Assembly: GCA_002323325.1 (NCBI GenBank) | Contig: DCQA01000030.1 | Coordinates: 20,303 to 84,302 of the forward strand | Direction of reading: 5' to 3' | DNA from: Coxiellaceae bacterium UBA1530 | Lineage (GTDB): Bacteria; Pseudomonadota; Gammaproteobacteria; Coxiellales; Coxiellaceae | DNA: 64,000 nt | Shown here: in pieces, positions 9,446 through 17,842 of the stretch | How positions within the stretch are numbered: position 1 is the first letter of the stretch | Layout: every line of letters starts with the position of its first letter | Program-made: the position numbers and the translations under genes | Notes under the pieces: generated by a model | Told to the model about the DNA's origin: nothing | Databases searched by the model: none | What the model saw: the letters and a program-made list of their open reading frames with translations, nothing else

Positions 9446-9889
9446 ATGAAAATTAAAATAGCAACACTAGGCACCATCATTAGCTTGGCATGCGCCTCTA
9501 CCGTCTGCCAGGCTCAAGACTTCGTACTCACAACAATTAATAACAAAAATAGTATTTCCACATTGAGCATTGATACATTTACTGGTGGATGTAGCGATAA
9601 ATCACCGATGGTACACTTTGAAACGTGTACTAGCTCACCAGATGCCGAAACAGGCGAAACTGCCGCGAACGGTACTTCAACATGCACAACAAACATTGAA
9701 GGATTAAAAACAGCCTGTGGTGGAAGCACATGCCCTATCACCGTATGGGAAGGTACAGGTTGCACAGGCAATAAAGCTGGTACAGCTCGGCTAAATATTG
9801 ATAACAATAATATTACTATGTCAGAGATATCGGGTGATATTACCTACACAGGCAGTGGCAGTGAAGGAACAATGACAGTAAACCAGTGA
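9446..9889 (+). CDS. Secreted six-cysteine protein, unknown function
   Basis: A 147-residue preprotein with a clear Sec signal peptide (MKIKIATLGTIISLACAS..., likely cleavage after CQA near residue 23). The mature domain is small, Thr/Gly/Ser-rich and acidic. It contains six cysteines (GGCSD, ETCTS, STCTT, TACGG, STCPI, TGCTG), consistent with three disulfides after export. I do not recognise a family. The ATG at 9446 follows AAGGAG by 6 nt; an in-frame ATG 87 nt upstream would bury the signal peptide. The upstream region is long and repeat-bearing, suggesting regulated expression, and the gene stands alone. Confidence 0.7.
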   Translation: MKIKIATLGTIISLACASTVCQAQDFVLTTINNKNSISTLSIDTFTGGCSDKSPMVHFETCTSSPDAETGETAANGTSTCTTNIEGLKTACGGSTCPITVWEGTGCTGNKAGTARLNIDNNNITMSEISGDITYTGSGSEGTMTVNQ

Positions 9890-9911
9890 TGGAAATACAA
9901 TAAAAACTCAA

Positions 9912-9941
9912 GGCGCACCTCCGAACATTGGGTAGTGCGCC
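9912..9941 (+). terminator. Possible terminator after the six-cysteine protein gene
   Basis: GGCGCAC and GTGCGCC form a 7-bp G/C-rich stem around a 16-nt loop, starting about 20 nt after the stop codon. No T-run follows, so it may be a processing or Rho-assisted site. Confidence 0.4.
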
Positions 9942-10032
9942 AACTCTATAGCTCTCATTACCAATCATACATCTTTAAAACCGACTATCGCCTGATTTAG
10001 ATAAAAAGGCGTCTGAAATTAGCGAGTTACTA

Positions 10033-11286
10033 TCAAGAAAATTGGTAAGAAACCTGTAACCCCATCAAGTCAGCTGAACTGGAAGACACCCCTGTCATTG
10101 ATAGATACGCATCACCATCATCGTAAATAGTCATGCCTAGATCTGCATCTTGCATAAACACATGCTGATAACCGATATCAATAGCCATACGCTGATTAGG
10201 TCGCAATGTTGCACCAACACCCAGAATAAAACGATCACTATCAGGCATGCGCGCGTCACGCTCACCATCTTTGGTTGGTGATTGATCATAACCCAGGCCG
10301 CCACGTAATAACCACTGATCGTTTAGATGATAGGTTGTACCCACCGAAAAAAACCAGGCATTACTAAAATCTTGCGGGACTTCTAGATCTCCAGCTGCCG
10401 AATCTTCTAGAATTAAATTATCAATCACATCCCATTGCGTATAAAATACACTATACAGCATGTTCCACTTGGACGACATTTTCTGAGTGGCACTAAAATA
10501 CGTAGTGGCAGGCATTGGCAAATCGGCGCTAGCCTGTGTTGTTACTCCTGACGCCGTACTGTCACCTGATAACGTTAAATCAATTTTAGATCGGTAACCC
10601 AAACCAAAATGCCACGAATCAGAAGGCGTATAATAAACACCAAGGTTAAAACCATAACCCCAGTCATCCAATGAATTGGTGAGTGAAGCATTATCATAAA
10701 CTGCGGAAGCATGGAGTGCATCAAAACCCACACCAGCCGACCACTGTGGCGACAAGGCATAGGCAACATTTGGATTTAAGTTAATCGTCTCAATGGTGGT
10801 CTCAGTGGCATAATTCTCCATATACGTCCTACTGGATGAAGGTGTACCATTAGAATAATTCGTTGACAAACCAAACGATGAGCTTTCAGAGAATCCAACC
10901 GCCCATTTATCCGACAGAGGTTTCACAATTGAGAAGTTTGGAACAATATTTTGCGTATTTCCCGATACTGGAGAATCAATAGGTAACACAAAGCCATTGG
11001 ATTCATTCGTGATTGATGAACCAGAATCAACTTGTGTATTCAACAACACACCAACACCACCGGTTGAGATCGACAATGCATCAAAGTGGGTCATGGCTGC
11101 AGGGTTATAGAATTGTGCACCCGCACTCTCTGATGTGGCGGCGTCACCGGCATGCACATCGCCAAAGCCTGTAAGGTCTTCTTCAAATAATTGAAAGCCC
11201 CCGGCAAATACTGTCGAAAATGCTGTGAATAAAGATACAATACTGACAGCAATAGCGCGTCTTGCTAGCACTTGAAATAGTCTCAT
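10033..11286 (-). CDS. fadL: FadL/OmpP1-family outer-membrane long-chain fatty acid transporter
   Basis: A 417-residue outer-membrane protein. A signal peptide (to about residue 29) is followed by GGFQLFEEDLTGFGDVHAG, matching the N-terminal hatch of mature FadL. The FadL NPA signature appears as FYNPAAMTHF near residue 61. Alternating beta-strand segments continue to the C-terminal VSYQFS, the aromatic end of a barrel protein. FadL-type channels admit long-chain fatty acids or other hydrophobic compounds across the outer membrane. The gene is monocistronic and divergent from the AI-2E permease gene. Substrate cannot be read from sequence. Confidence 0.9.
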   Translation of the reverse strand: MRLFQVLARRAIAVSIVSLFTAFSTVFAGGFQLFEEDLTGFGDVHAGDAATSESAGAQFYNPAAMTHFDALSISTGGVGVLLNTQVDSGSSITNESNGFVLPIDSPVSGNTQNIVPNFSIVKPLSDKWAVGFSESSSFGLSTNYSNGTPSSSRTYMENYATETTIETINLNPNVAYALSPQWSAGVGFDALHASAVYDNASLTNSLDDWGYGFNLGVYYTPSDSWHFGLGYRSKIDLTLSGDSTASGVTTQASADLPMPATTYFSATQKMSSKWNMLYSVFYTQWDVIDNLILEDSAAGDLEVPQDFSNAWFFSVGTTYHLNDQWLLRGGLGYDQSPTKDGERDARMPDSDRFILGVGATLRPNQRMAIDIGYQHVFMQDADLGMTIYDDGDAYLSMTGVSSSSADLMGLQVSYQFS

Positions 11287-11627
11287 AGTGGCTCCTTAAA
11301 AAAATAGAATTCGTAAACTACCTGGTCTTTTGATAAATAGGAAGCCCCTTCACATGAATGACCAAATTAAAACCAAATCGCTGAAATAACGTAACACCTA
11401 TCAGCCAAGAAATAACTCATATTTAATGGGCATTCAATCAGAGGTAATGAATTCATTATTATTCATGGCACCGTAGACCTGAGCAGCCAGATCTGACTCA
11501 CCAGAATGCAGTTACCATCAAATATAGACGCTGGAGTATCTCAAAGGATAATTTATGTATAAAAACTAGACACTTACACGCAAACTCATTAACATATCAT
11601 TTTGCTAGTAAACAAGGAATATTACTC
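11287..11627. other. Divergent intergenic region between fadL and AI-2E permease
   Basis: A 341-nt gap carrying the upstream regions of both neighbours. A perfect 14-bp palindrome TAATGAATTCATTA lies at 11445-11458 and could be an operator. CTGGTC near 11321 recalls half of a FadR site but is too short to call. AAGGAA lies about 8 nt before the permease ATG. No coding sequence is seen. Confidence 0.4.
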
Positions 11628-12662
11628 ATGGAACAAGAGCAACCGATAAAGTTCTGGAACTTTACACTAACGCTCGTTATTTTATGTGCCTCGTTTTACA
11701 CCCTATGGACCTTCGTGACCCCCATACTTTGGGCAGCTATTTTTGCTATCGCACTTTGGCCTCTCTACTGTCATTGGCGAAAATGGCTTTGGTCTAATGA
11801 CACGCTAGCGTCATTGACCGCGTTATTACTACTGATCATTATAATCACCGTACCACTGACATGGATTATTGTCTTACTCATACAAGAAATCCAAGAGCTT
11901 GTAGTGCTACTTAGATCTATTAACGAATCTGGTATGGATATCCCACACTGGATAACTAATATTCCACTAGTTGGTGAAAAAATAACACTGACTTGGAATA
12001 AAACAATCGCTCATCCTGGTCAATTCAAAAACGTATTCGATGGTATAATGAGTCATCAAAGTTCTATCGTGCCACACCTCAGATCCATTACCCAAGCCAC
12101 TAGCTCTCATCTTTTTAACACCACTATCACTTTGCTAGTTTTTTTCTTTATGTTGAAAGACGGTAATATAATCGGCCATACTTTTTCACATCTTGGACAA
12201 CGCGTGTGGAAGAATCGATGGCAGCTTCATGGGCCAAAACTTCTCTCAGCGATTAGAGGAACAGTGAATGGAACGGTTCTTTCCGCTCTATTGTTTGGCT
12301 TCATTATGGGGATTGCTTATGCCGTTGCTGGCATTTCTCTCTTTGCATTGCTGGGTTTAATAACAGGATTACTCAGCATGATACCATTTGGCGCCTTTAC
12401 TGTGATTGCAATCACGGCACTATATTTAGTGACAAAGGCCAGCATAGTCACTGCTATTGTTCTCTTTATCTTTGGATCAATTGTGGAGTCCGCCATTGAA
12501 CGTTTTATTAAACCTAAACTGATTGGATCAGGAACAGAACTTCCTTTCATCTTTGTTTTTTTGGGTATACTTGGTGGATTAGAGATGTTTGGAATCATTG
12601 GGCTATTCCTAGGGCCTGTGATCATGGCTATGTTCATCACACTCATCAATGAATATCGGTAA
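11628..12662 (+). CDS. AI-2E family permease (YdiK/PerM-like)
   Basis: A 344-residue polytopic membrane protein. It has the family's paired N-terminal helices (about 14-55) and a third helix near 62-85. An amphipathic soluble segment follows, then a C-terminal block of helices with the motifs GTVNGTVLSALLFGFIMGIAYAV and FGIIGLFLGPVIMAMFI. The family includes exporters of autoinducer-2 and sodium/proton antiporter-like members; the substrate here is unknown. In other gammaproteobacteria a gene of this family often sits beside hda and purMN, but here it is about 20 kb away from them. AAGGAA precedes the ATG. It converges on marC. Confidence 0.85.
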   Translation: MEQEQPIKFWNFTLTLVILCASFYTLWTFVTPILWAAIFAIALWPLYCHWRKWLWSNDTLASLTALLLLIIIITVPLTWIIVLLIQEIQELVVLLRSINESGMDIPHWITNIPLVGEKITLTWNKTIAHPGQFKNVFDGIMSHQSSIVPHLRSITQATSSHLFNTTITLLVFFFMLKDGNIIGHTFSHLGQRVWKNRWQLHGPKLLSAIRGTVNGTVLSALLFGFIMGIAYAVAGISLFALLGLITGLLSMIPFGAFTVIAITALYLVTKASIVTAIVLFIFGSIVESAIERFIKPKLIGSGTELPFIFVFLGILGGLEMFGIIGLFLGPVIMAMFITLINEYR

Positions 12663-12685
12663 ATACGTTGATGCGAGTGGCAACA

Positions 12686-13270
12686 TTAGCCAACGTGCAA
12701 ATATTCACCTACACCCGTTAAAAACATTTGCACTGCAACTGTAGTTAGAATCATACCCATCAATCGTTCAATCGCAATCAAGCCTCGCTTACCCAATAAG
12801 CGCATCAAATAATTACCACAGAGTACAATGACTAAAAATACGATTGAGGCAATTAAAATTGACAACGCCCATGTCCAAATCATCTCCGGCTGTTTGGCTG
12901 CAAAGAGTAAGACCATTGCTAATGCAGAGGGTCCTGCTGTTAAAGGGATTGCTAAAGGAACAATAAAAGGCTCATCATCATCTTGTATTTCTATTGTTTG
13001 GTTAGGAAAAATCATTCGAATAGCAATGAGAAATAAAATCACACCGCCCGCAATACTCAAAGCAGAGGCGGTTAACTGCAAACCATGCATAATATACTGA
13101 CCAAAAAACAAAAATATTAACAATACCAACAAAGCGATCAGTGTTTCACGAATAATAATTTTTGTTTGCATCCGTGCCTCATACCGACGAAGCACCGCCA
13201 AGAAAACAGGCACATTACCCAATGGATCCATTACCAAAATCAAAGTCACAGCGGCTGTATACAGTGTCAT
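12686..13270 (-). CDS. MarC-family (NAAT-type) integral membrane protein
   Basis: A 194-residue protein with six predicted membrane helices. The family signature VLMVMDPLGNVPVF-like segment (here LILVMDPLGNVPVFLAVL, residues 11-28) and PLAIPLTAGPSALAMVLL (about 106-123) are the two repeated pore-like motifs. C-terminal RLMGMILTTVAVQMFLTGV is typical of YhgN/MarC. MarC is not the antibiotic resistance determinant it was once named for; transport substrate is unsettled. It lies 9 nt downstream of the flavoprotein gene on the same strand and may be co-transcribed with it. Confidence 0.9.
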   Translation of the reverse strand: MTLYTAAVTLILVMDPLGNVPVFLAVLRRYEARMQTKIIIRETLIALLVLLIFLFFGQYIMHGLQLTASALSIAGGVILFLIAIRMIFPNQTIEIQDDDEPFIVPLAIPLTAGPSALAMVLLFAAKQPEMIWTWALSILIASIVFLVIVLCGNYLMRLLGKRGLIAIERLMGMILTTVAVQMFLTGVGEYLHVG

Positions 13271-13279
13271 AACCTACCC

Positions 13280-14419
13280 TCAAGCGGTTAACAGTTTAAT
13301 ACATTCGGCACGTTCTTCTATACGGTCACCCATTAGAATGAATCCACAGATAGCGCCAGTTTCATCGGAGAATAAACCACGAAGATGCTTTCCTTGCCCG
13401 TCGACTTGCCAATCTCCCTTGGTGTCTTTTGGAGGGACTACCGATGCAATTGGGCATAACGGTGTTTTAACAACCACAGGCATTACCGGATATTGCAGTG
13501 GAACTTTTTTACCGAACAAACACTGCGCTAATATTCGCGAACATTGCATAATCGGCATGATATGAGGGCGCCATTGCCCCATAACCTCAGCACAATCACC
13601 CAGAGCATATATGTCTTCAATTGACGTCTGACAATATTCATCAACAACAATGCCATGCTCTATTTTTAGCCCTGTATTTTTTGCCAGTGTTATATCTGGG
13701 CGAATCCCAATCGCAGAGATGACCAAATCAACTTCTAAAAGCTCATCTGTGGATAAGATGACACGATAGCCGGCCCCAGAGTGATCAATGGTTTTTACCG
13801 TACAACCCAAGCGCAAATTAATGGCGGCATCCCTAAACACATCTTCGACCACTTTACCTAATTGTCTTGGGAGCAAAGCTTTTAGTGGTTGATCACAAGG
13901 GTCTATGACTGTTACCTGGATACCTATGGCTTGCATATCATTCGCCAGCTCCATACCCACTAAACCTGCACCTAAGACTACGACACTTTTACACTTTTTA
14001 AGCTGAGGCTGTAGTAATCGATAGTCCATCAAACTATTCATGGAGATAACAGCATCAACCGCATCTCCCTCTATCGGAGCCGTAACAGTATGTCCACCCT
14101 GTGCTAATACCAATTGGCTATAAGCTTGTTCGCCTCCTTCAAAAAACACCGTTTTACTTTCAGGATCGATCCGTGTCACACGAGTATGAGGTAATAACTT
14201 GGCATTATACGCTTCGCCCTGCTCAGCACCAGAAGCGATAACCAGCTCGTCCAATGTTTTTTCTTTTGCTAACGATGTTGATAGCAAAGGCTTCGAGTAA
14301 AAATCACCGTCTTCTGCGGTAATAATGACTAACGGCGTTTCACTGTCTAAACGTCGCCAATCTCTTGCAACAGAATAAGCCGCTAAACCACTTCCAATGA
14401 TGACTAAAGGTGCTGTCAT
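13280..14419 (-). CDS. FAD/NAD(P)-dependent oxidoreductase, rubredoxin reductase-like
   Basis: A 379-residue two-dinucleotide-fold flavoprotein. The FAD-binding GSGLAA is at residues 9-14 and an NAD(P)-binding VVLGAGLVGMELA lies near 147-159. The second FAD contact IYALGDCAE is near 270-278. The spacing and the C-terminal region (PVVVKTPLCPIAS) resemble rubredoxin-NAD reductases of Pseudomonas and Acinetobacter, which pass electrons from NADH to rubredoxin. No rubredoxin domain or rubredoxin gene is seen nearby, so the electron acceptor is open. It is flanked by hemE (upstream) and marC (downstream) on the same strand. Confidence 0.8.
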   Translation of the reverse strand: MTAPLVIIGSGLAAYSVARDWRRLDSETPLVIITAEDGDFYSKPLLSTSLAKEKTLDELVIASGAEQGEAYNAKLLPHTRVTRIDPESKTVFFEGGEQAYSQLVLAQGGHTVTAPIEGDAVDAVISMNSLMDYRLLQPQLKKCKSVVVLGAGLVGMELANDMQAIGIQVTVIDPCDQPLKALLPRQLGKVVEDVFRDAAINLRLGCTVKTIDHSGAGYRVILSTDELLEVDLVISAIGIRPDITLAKNTGLKIEHGIVVDEYCQTSIEDIYALGDCAEVMGQWRPHIMPIMQCSRILAQCLFGKKVPLQYPVMPVVVKTPLCPIASVVPPKDTKGDWQVDGQGKHLRGLFSDETGAICGFILMGDRIEERAECIKLLTA

Positions 14420-14435
14420 AATACACTCTCCCCAA

Positions 14436-15470
14436 CTAGTTAAATTGATGTAAAGCCCTGATCATTGCATCTACGCCCGATATTGGTGTGTGCTGATCTA
14501 TACCATGCCCCAGATTGAAAACATGCGGGTGCCCCCGCATGGTCTCAAGTATGTCATGAACCTCACGCGTAATAATCTCCTCTGAACCAAATAACACACT
14601 GGGATCTAAATTACCTTGCAGCGCAATGTTTGGACCCACCAAACGTCTTGCTTGTTCCAAATCAATTGTCCAATCAACACCCACAGCATCACAACCGCTA
14701 TCCGCCAGTAATGATAGCCATGGCGCAGCCTGTTTGGTATAAAAAATCAGCGGAATAGGCTGACCATAACGCTCACGCTGCACACCTGCAGCAATCGCTT
14801 TCATGTAAGCCAATGAAAATGTTTGATAGGCAGAGTAGGACAATAAACCTCCCCAACTATCAAAAATCATGATTGCATCTGCACCTGAGGAAATTTGCGC
14901 ATTCACATAATCAATCACAACTCGAGTCAGTGCATCCAATAAAGCCAACATGACCTGAGGTTGTTGATACACCATCGTTCGTGGTTTCAACCATTGTTTA
15001 CTACCGCTTCCTTCAACCATGTAAGCTGCAAGAGTCCAAGGACTCCCGGAAAATCCAATCAACGGTATCGATGCCTTCATCTGTGATTTTGTTTGTCGAA
15101 TAGCTGACATCACATAATCCAATGAAGTTTCTACGTCGATCGACTGCAACGCATTAACATCTGACATGGTTTGAATTGGCGTAGCAAATTGAGGGCCCTC
15201 ATGCTTGACAAACTGCACAGGCAATCCCATAGCATCAGGAATAGTTAAGATATCACTGAAAATAATCGCTGCATCTAAAGGAAAACGTGCTAAAGGCTGT
15301 AACGTTGCTTCAGCGGCTAATTCTGGAGTACGGCAAAAAGTCATGAAGTCAGGCACTTGTTGGCGCAATGCACGGTACTCTGGCAAGTATCGTCCTGCTT
15401 GACGCATCATCCAAACGGGTGTTCGATCAACGGATTGCCCCAGTAAAGCTTGAATAAAGCGACTTTTCAC
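14436..15470 (-). CDS. hemE: Uroporphyrinogen decarboxylase
   Basis: A 344-residue enzyme that decarboxylates uroporphyrinogen III to coproporphyrinogen III in heme synthesis. The N-terminal signature TPVWMMRQAGRYLPEYR starts near residue 17, and IIFSDILTIPDAMG near 90 supplies the catalytic Asp. GFSGSPWTLAAYMVEG and the C-terminal FNLGHGIDQHTP are also family blocks. I chose the GTG at 15470 because GGAG lies exactly 6 nt upstream. The ATG at 15476 abuts that GGAG, and the longer TTG reading at 15482 would contain it. Divergent from rdgC. Confidence 0.96.
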   Translation of the reverse strand: MKSRFIQALLGQSVDRTPVWMMRQAGRYLPEYRALRQQVPDFMTFCRTPELAAEATLQPLARFPLDAAIIFSDILTIPDAMGLPVQFVKHEGPQFATPIQTMSDVNALQSIDVETSLDYVMSAIRQTKSQMKASIPLIGFSGSPWTLAAYMVEGSGSKQWLKPRTMVYQQPQVMLALLDALTRVVIDYVNAQISSGADAIMIFDSWGGLLSYSAYQTFSLAYMKAIAAGVQRERYGQPIPLIFYTKQAAPWLSLLADSGCDAVGVDWTIDLEQARRLVGPNIALQGNLDPSVLFGSEEIITREVHDILETMRGHPHVFNLGHGIDQHTPISGVDAMIRALHQFN

Positions 15471-15476
15471 AACCAT

Positions 15477-15480
15477 CTCC
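15477..15480 (-). promoter_or_regulatory. Shine-Dalgarno that decides the hemE start
   Basis: GGAG on the minus strand stands 6 nt before the GTG at 15470. It overlaps or abuts the two longer candidate start codons, so only the GTG start has proper spacing. Confidence 0.6.
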
Positions 15481-15593
15481 AATATCGACTAAATTTTCGA
15501 CGATTTTATCGGATAAGGCCCACTAACACCAGTTGTCTTTCACGGTTTTTTCAGCAATACTCGCCGGCACACTTAGATGACAAGGAGCCCCTT

Positions 15594-16508
15594 ATGTGGT
15601 TTAAAAACGCACAAATCCACCCCTTACAAAATGCATTTCCATATCAGCCGGAAAAACTAGAAGAGTACTTAAGCCATCAGACGTTTCAGCCATGCGGCAG
15701 TGTATCTCCTCATAGCTTAGGTTGGATCCCCCCGATTGGCGAAGATGATGCGCCCCTGGTTCACGGTAATAACGGCTCGCTACTCTTTTGTTTAAAAATC
15801 GAGGAAAAATTACTTCCCGCTGGAGTTCTTAAAGAGCAGCATGAGGCTGAGGTCAAGGCCATTGAAACACAACAGGGAAGAAAGCTCTTCAAAGATGAAA
15901 AGCAACGCCTTAAAGATGAACTTTATCACACACTACTGTCTAAGGCCTTCACACGGTCACAGCGCGTCTATGCTTTCATTGATACACGTTCACAACAACT
16001 CATCATTGATACTAGTAGTCCTAAACGTGCCGAACAGTTCCTAAAAGTATTTCGACATTGTGCTAACACTATTGGCTTAACACGTTTTGATTTTATCTCA
16101 CCTCGTAGCGTAATGACCAACTGGTTACAGTCTCAACGATATCCGGGAGGTTTCAGCATTACAGAACAATGTGTCTTAGAAGAACCCAAAGACCACGGAG
16201 GAACAGCACGATTCCAGCAGTCTGACCTACTAGGCGACGGAGTCAAAGGCTGTTTAGAACAAGGGAGTCAAGTGATCTCACTTGGACTGAACTGGAAAGA
16301 TCAAATTCGTTTTAATTTGAAGCATGATTTTTCAATCACCAGCATCAAATTTTTAGATAGCGTTCAAGATTTAGCTCGCGATGGTTTCAGTGAAACTGCA
16401 GAGGAGCGACATGCGGCTGACTTTGCTATCATGAGCGAAACATTTTTAAGTTTCTTTAAAGATTTACTAGCGCATTTTATCACTCAAGAGGAAGCTGTTG
16501 CTTGTTAA
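15594..16508 (+). CDS. rdgC: Recombination-associated DNA-binding protein RdgC
   Basis: A 304-residue protein, the normal RdgC length. It begins MWFKNAQIHPL (E. coli MLWFKNLMVYRL type). It contains the family region RVYAFIDTRSQQLIIDTSSPKRAEQFLKVFRHC, broken here as RVYAFIDTR and QLIIDTSSPKRAEQFL, and ends with a conserved acidic helix. RdgC forms a ring-shaped dimer around DNA and limits RecA loading. The ATG at 15594 is preceded by CAAGGAGCC; an upstream in-frame ATG would overlap hemE's promoter region. murB follows 6 nt later. Confidence 0.93.
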   Translation: MWFKNAQIHPLQNAFPYQPEKLEEYLSHQTFQPCGSVSPHSLGWIPPIGEDDAPLVHGNNGSLLFCLKIEEKLLPAGVLKEQHEAEVKAIETQQGRKLFKDEKQRLKDELYHTLLSKAFTRSQRVYAFIDTRSQQLIIDTSSPKRAEQFLKVFRHCANTIGLTRFDFISPRSVMTNWLQSQRYPGGFSITEQCVLEEPKDHGGTARFQQSDLLGDGVKGCLEQGSQVISLGLNWKDQIRFNLKHDFSITSIKFLDSVQDLARDGFSETAEERHAADFAIMSETFLSFFKDLLAHFITQEEAVAC

Positions 16509-16514
16509 GTTAAA

Positions 16515-17534
16515 ATGACTCTACCGATTATTCAATCCAATATTTCGTTAAAATCATTCAACACGCTAGGTGTCGATACGATTTCGAATCGGTATGTGCA
16601 ACTTAAGAGTACTCAAGAGCTTAACCCTCTCTTCGAGCAAGGAGAACTTCAAACAGATCTGTTTTTTCTAGGACAAGGCAGTAATCTTTTGATAACTCGA
16701 CCTGTACGAGCACTCATTTTACACAACCAATTGCAGGGTATGAGGATAGAGCAAGAAACATCAACCACGGTCGATATTACCGTTGCGTCTGGTGAGAACT
16801 GGCATCAGTTAGTCTGCTATTGCATCAATAACGGTTACTATGGACTTGAAAATCTGTCTCTCATTCCAGGTACTGTAGGAGCAACACCCGTGCAGAACAT
16901 TGGTGCTTATGGGGTTGAAATCAAAGATGTCATACTCAGAGTAAGTGTATTTGATACCCTCACTGGAAAAACTCTTGAGCTTGACAACAACGACTGTCAA
17001 TTTACCTATCGCAATAGTATTTTTAAAACCACACAGTATAAACATTGGCTAATAACAGCTGTCACGTTGCGTCTTAAAAAAACTTTCAGAGCACAACTTG
17101 ATTACCCAGTGTTAGCCAATTACGTGAAACAACAAAGACAGACGATAACAGCCAACACAGTAGCAAGCGCTGTCATTGCCATTCGACAATCAAAATTACC
17201 TGATCCAACCACCACTGCGAATGCTGGTAGTTTTTTTAAAAATCCCATTATTAGTCATGAACGCTATCAACAATTAATCACTGATAATCCGACAATGCCC
17301 TCATACCTGATTGACGACCAGCAATATAAAATTCCAGCTGCCTGGCTCATCGAGCAATGTGGATGGAAAGGTAAACGCCATGGCAATGTCAGTATGCACC
17401 ATCAACAAGCCGTAGTATTAATCAATCATGGCAATGCTACGGGTCAGGATCTTTTAAAGCACGCCGAACGCGTCAGCCATAGTGTTAAACAGCGCTTTGG
17501 TATTCAACTCATCCCTGAAGTGAATATTCACTAA
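16515..17534 (+). CDS. murB: UDP-N-acetylenolpyruvoylglucosamine reductase
   Basis: A 339-residue flavoenzyme reducing UDP-GlcNAc-enolpyruvate to UDP-MurNAc in peptidoglycan synthesis. It is the type I (E. coli-like) form by length and C-terminal layout. Seen motifs: SNLLITRP and SLIPGTVGATPVQNIGAYG (FAD and substrate binding), DCQFTYRNSIFK, and GSFFKNPI carrying the proton-donor Ser. The C-terminal PEVNI carries the catalytic Glu. Its stop overlaps the next start as TAATG, implying translational coupling with the GIY-YIG gene. Confidence 0.96.
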   Translation: MTLPIIQSNISLKSFNTLGVDTISNRYVQLKSTQELNPLFEQGELQTDLFFLGQGSNLLITRPVRALILHNQLQGMRIEQETSTTVDITVASGENWHQLVCYCINNGYYGLENLSLIPGTVGATPVQNIGAYGVEIKDVILRVSVFDTLTGKTLELDNNDCQFTYRNSIFKTTQYKHWLITAVTLRLKKTFRAQLDYPVLANYVKQQRQTITANTVASAVIAIRQSKLPDPTTTANAGSFFKNPIISHERYQQLITDNPTMPSYLIDDQQYKIPAAWLIEQCGWKGKRHGNVSMHHQQAVVLINHGNATGQDLLKHAERVSHSVKQRFGIQLIPEVNIH

Positions 17535-17839
17535 TGCAAACATACACGATCTATATATTGTTGTGCGAGAATCAAAGCCTCTATACAGGCATTACAACGA
17601 ATCTTGAAAAACGTTATCAGCAACATTGTGATGGTACCGCTGCAAAATACACTAGAAGCTTCAAGCCCGTATCATTAGCTAAATACTGGAGCATTGGCTC
17701 AGACAGGGGCCATGCTCAGAAAATCGAATATCAAATCAAGCAACTATCACGAGAAAAAAAACGATACCTTATCGATCACATTAATGATACCAACCAATTG
17801 ATTGCATGCCTGAGCAACACAAAATTCACAGATAACTAA
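17534..17839 (+). CDS. GIY-YIG nuclease-domain protein (UPF0213/YhbQ-like)
   Basis: A 101-residue single-domain protein. YTIYILLC and SLYTGITTNLEKRYQQHCDG (about residues 3-34) are the GIY-YIG core with its Arg. KIEYQIKQLSREKKRYLI near 70-87 is the conserved helix with the metal-binding Glu. Stand-alone members (YhbQ) are small and only partly characterised; DNA endonuclease activity is likely but not proven for this subgroup. It is coupled to murB by a TAATG overlap and converges on the RND pump gene with a 3-nt gap. Confidence 0.88.
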   Translation: MQTYTIYILLCENQSLYTGITTNLEKRYQQHCDGTAAKYTRSFKPVSLAKYWSIGSDRGHAQKIEYQIKQLSREKKRYLIDHINDTNQLIACLSNTKFTDN

Positions 17840-17842
17840 TAA

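Noticed and set aside
11316..11340. FadR operator upstream of fadL
   Set aside because: Only CTGGTC matches; the rest of the consensus is missing.
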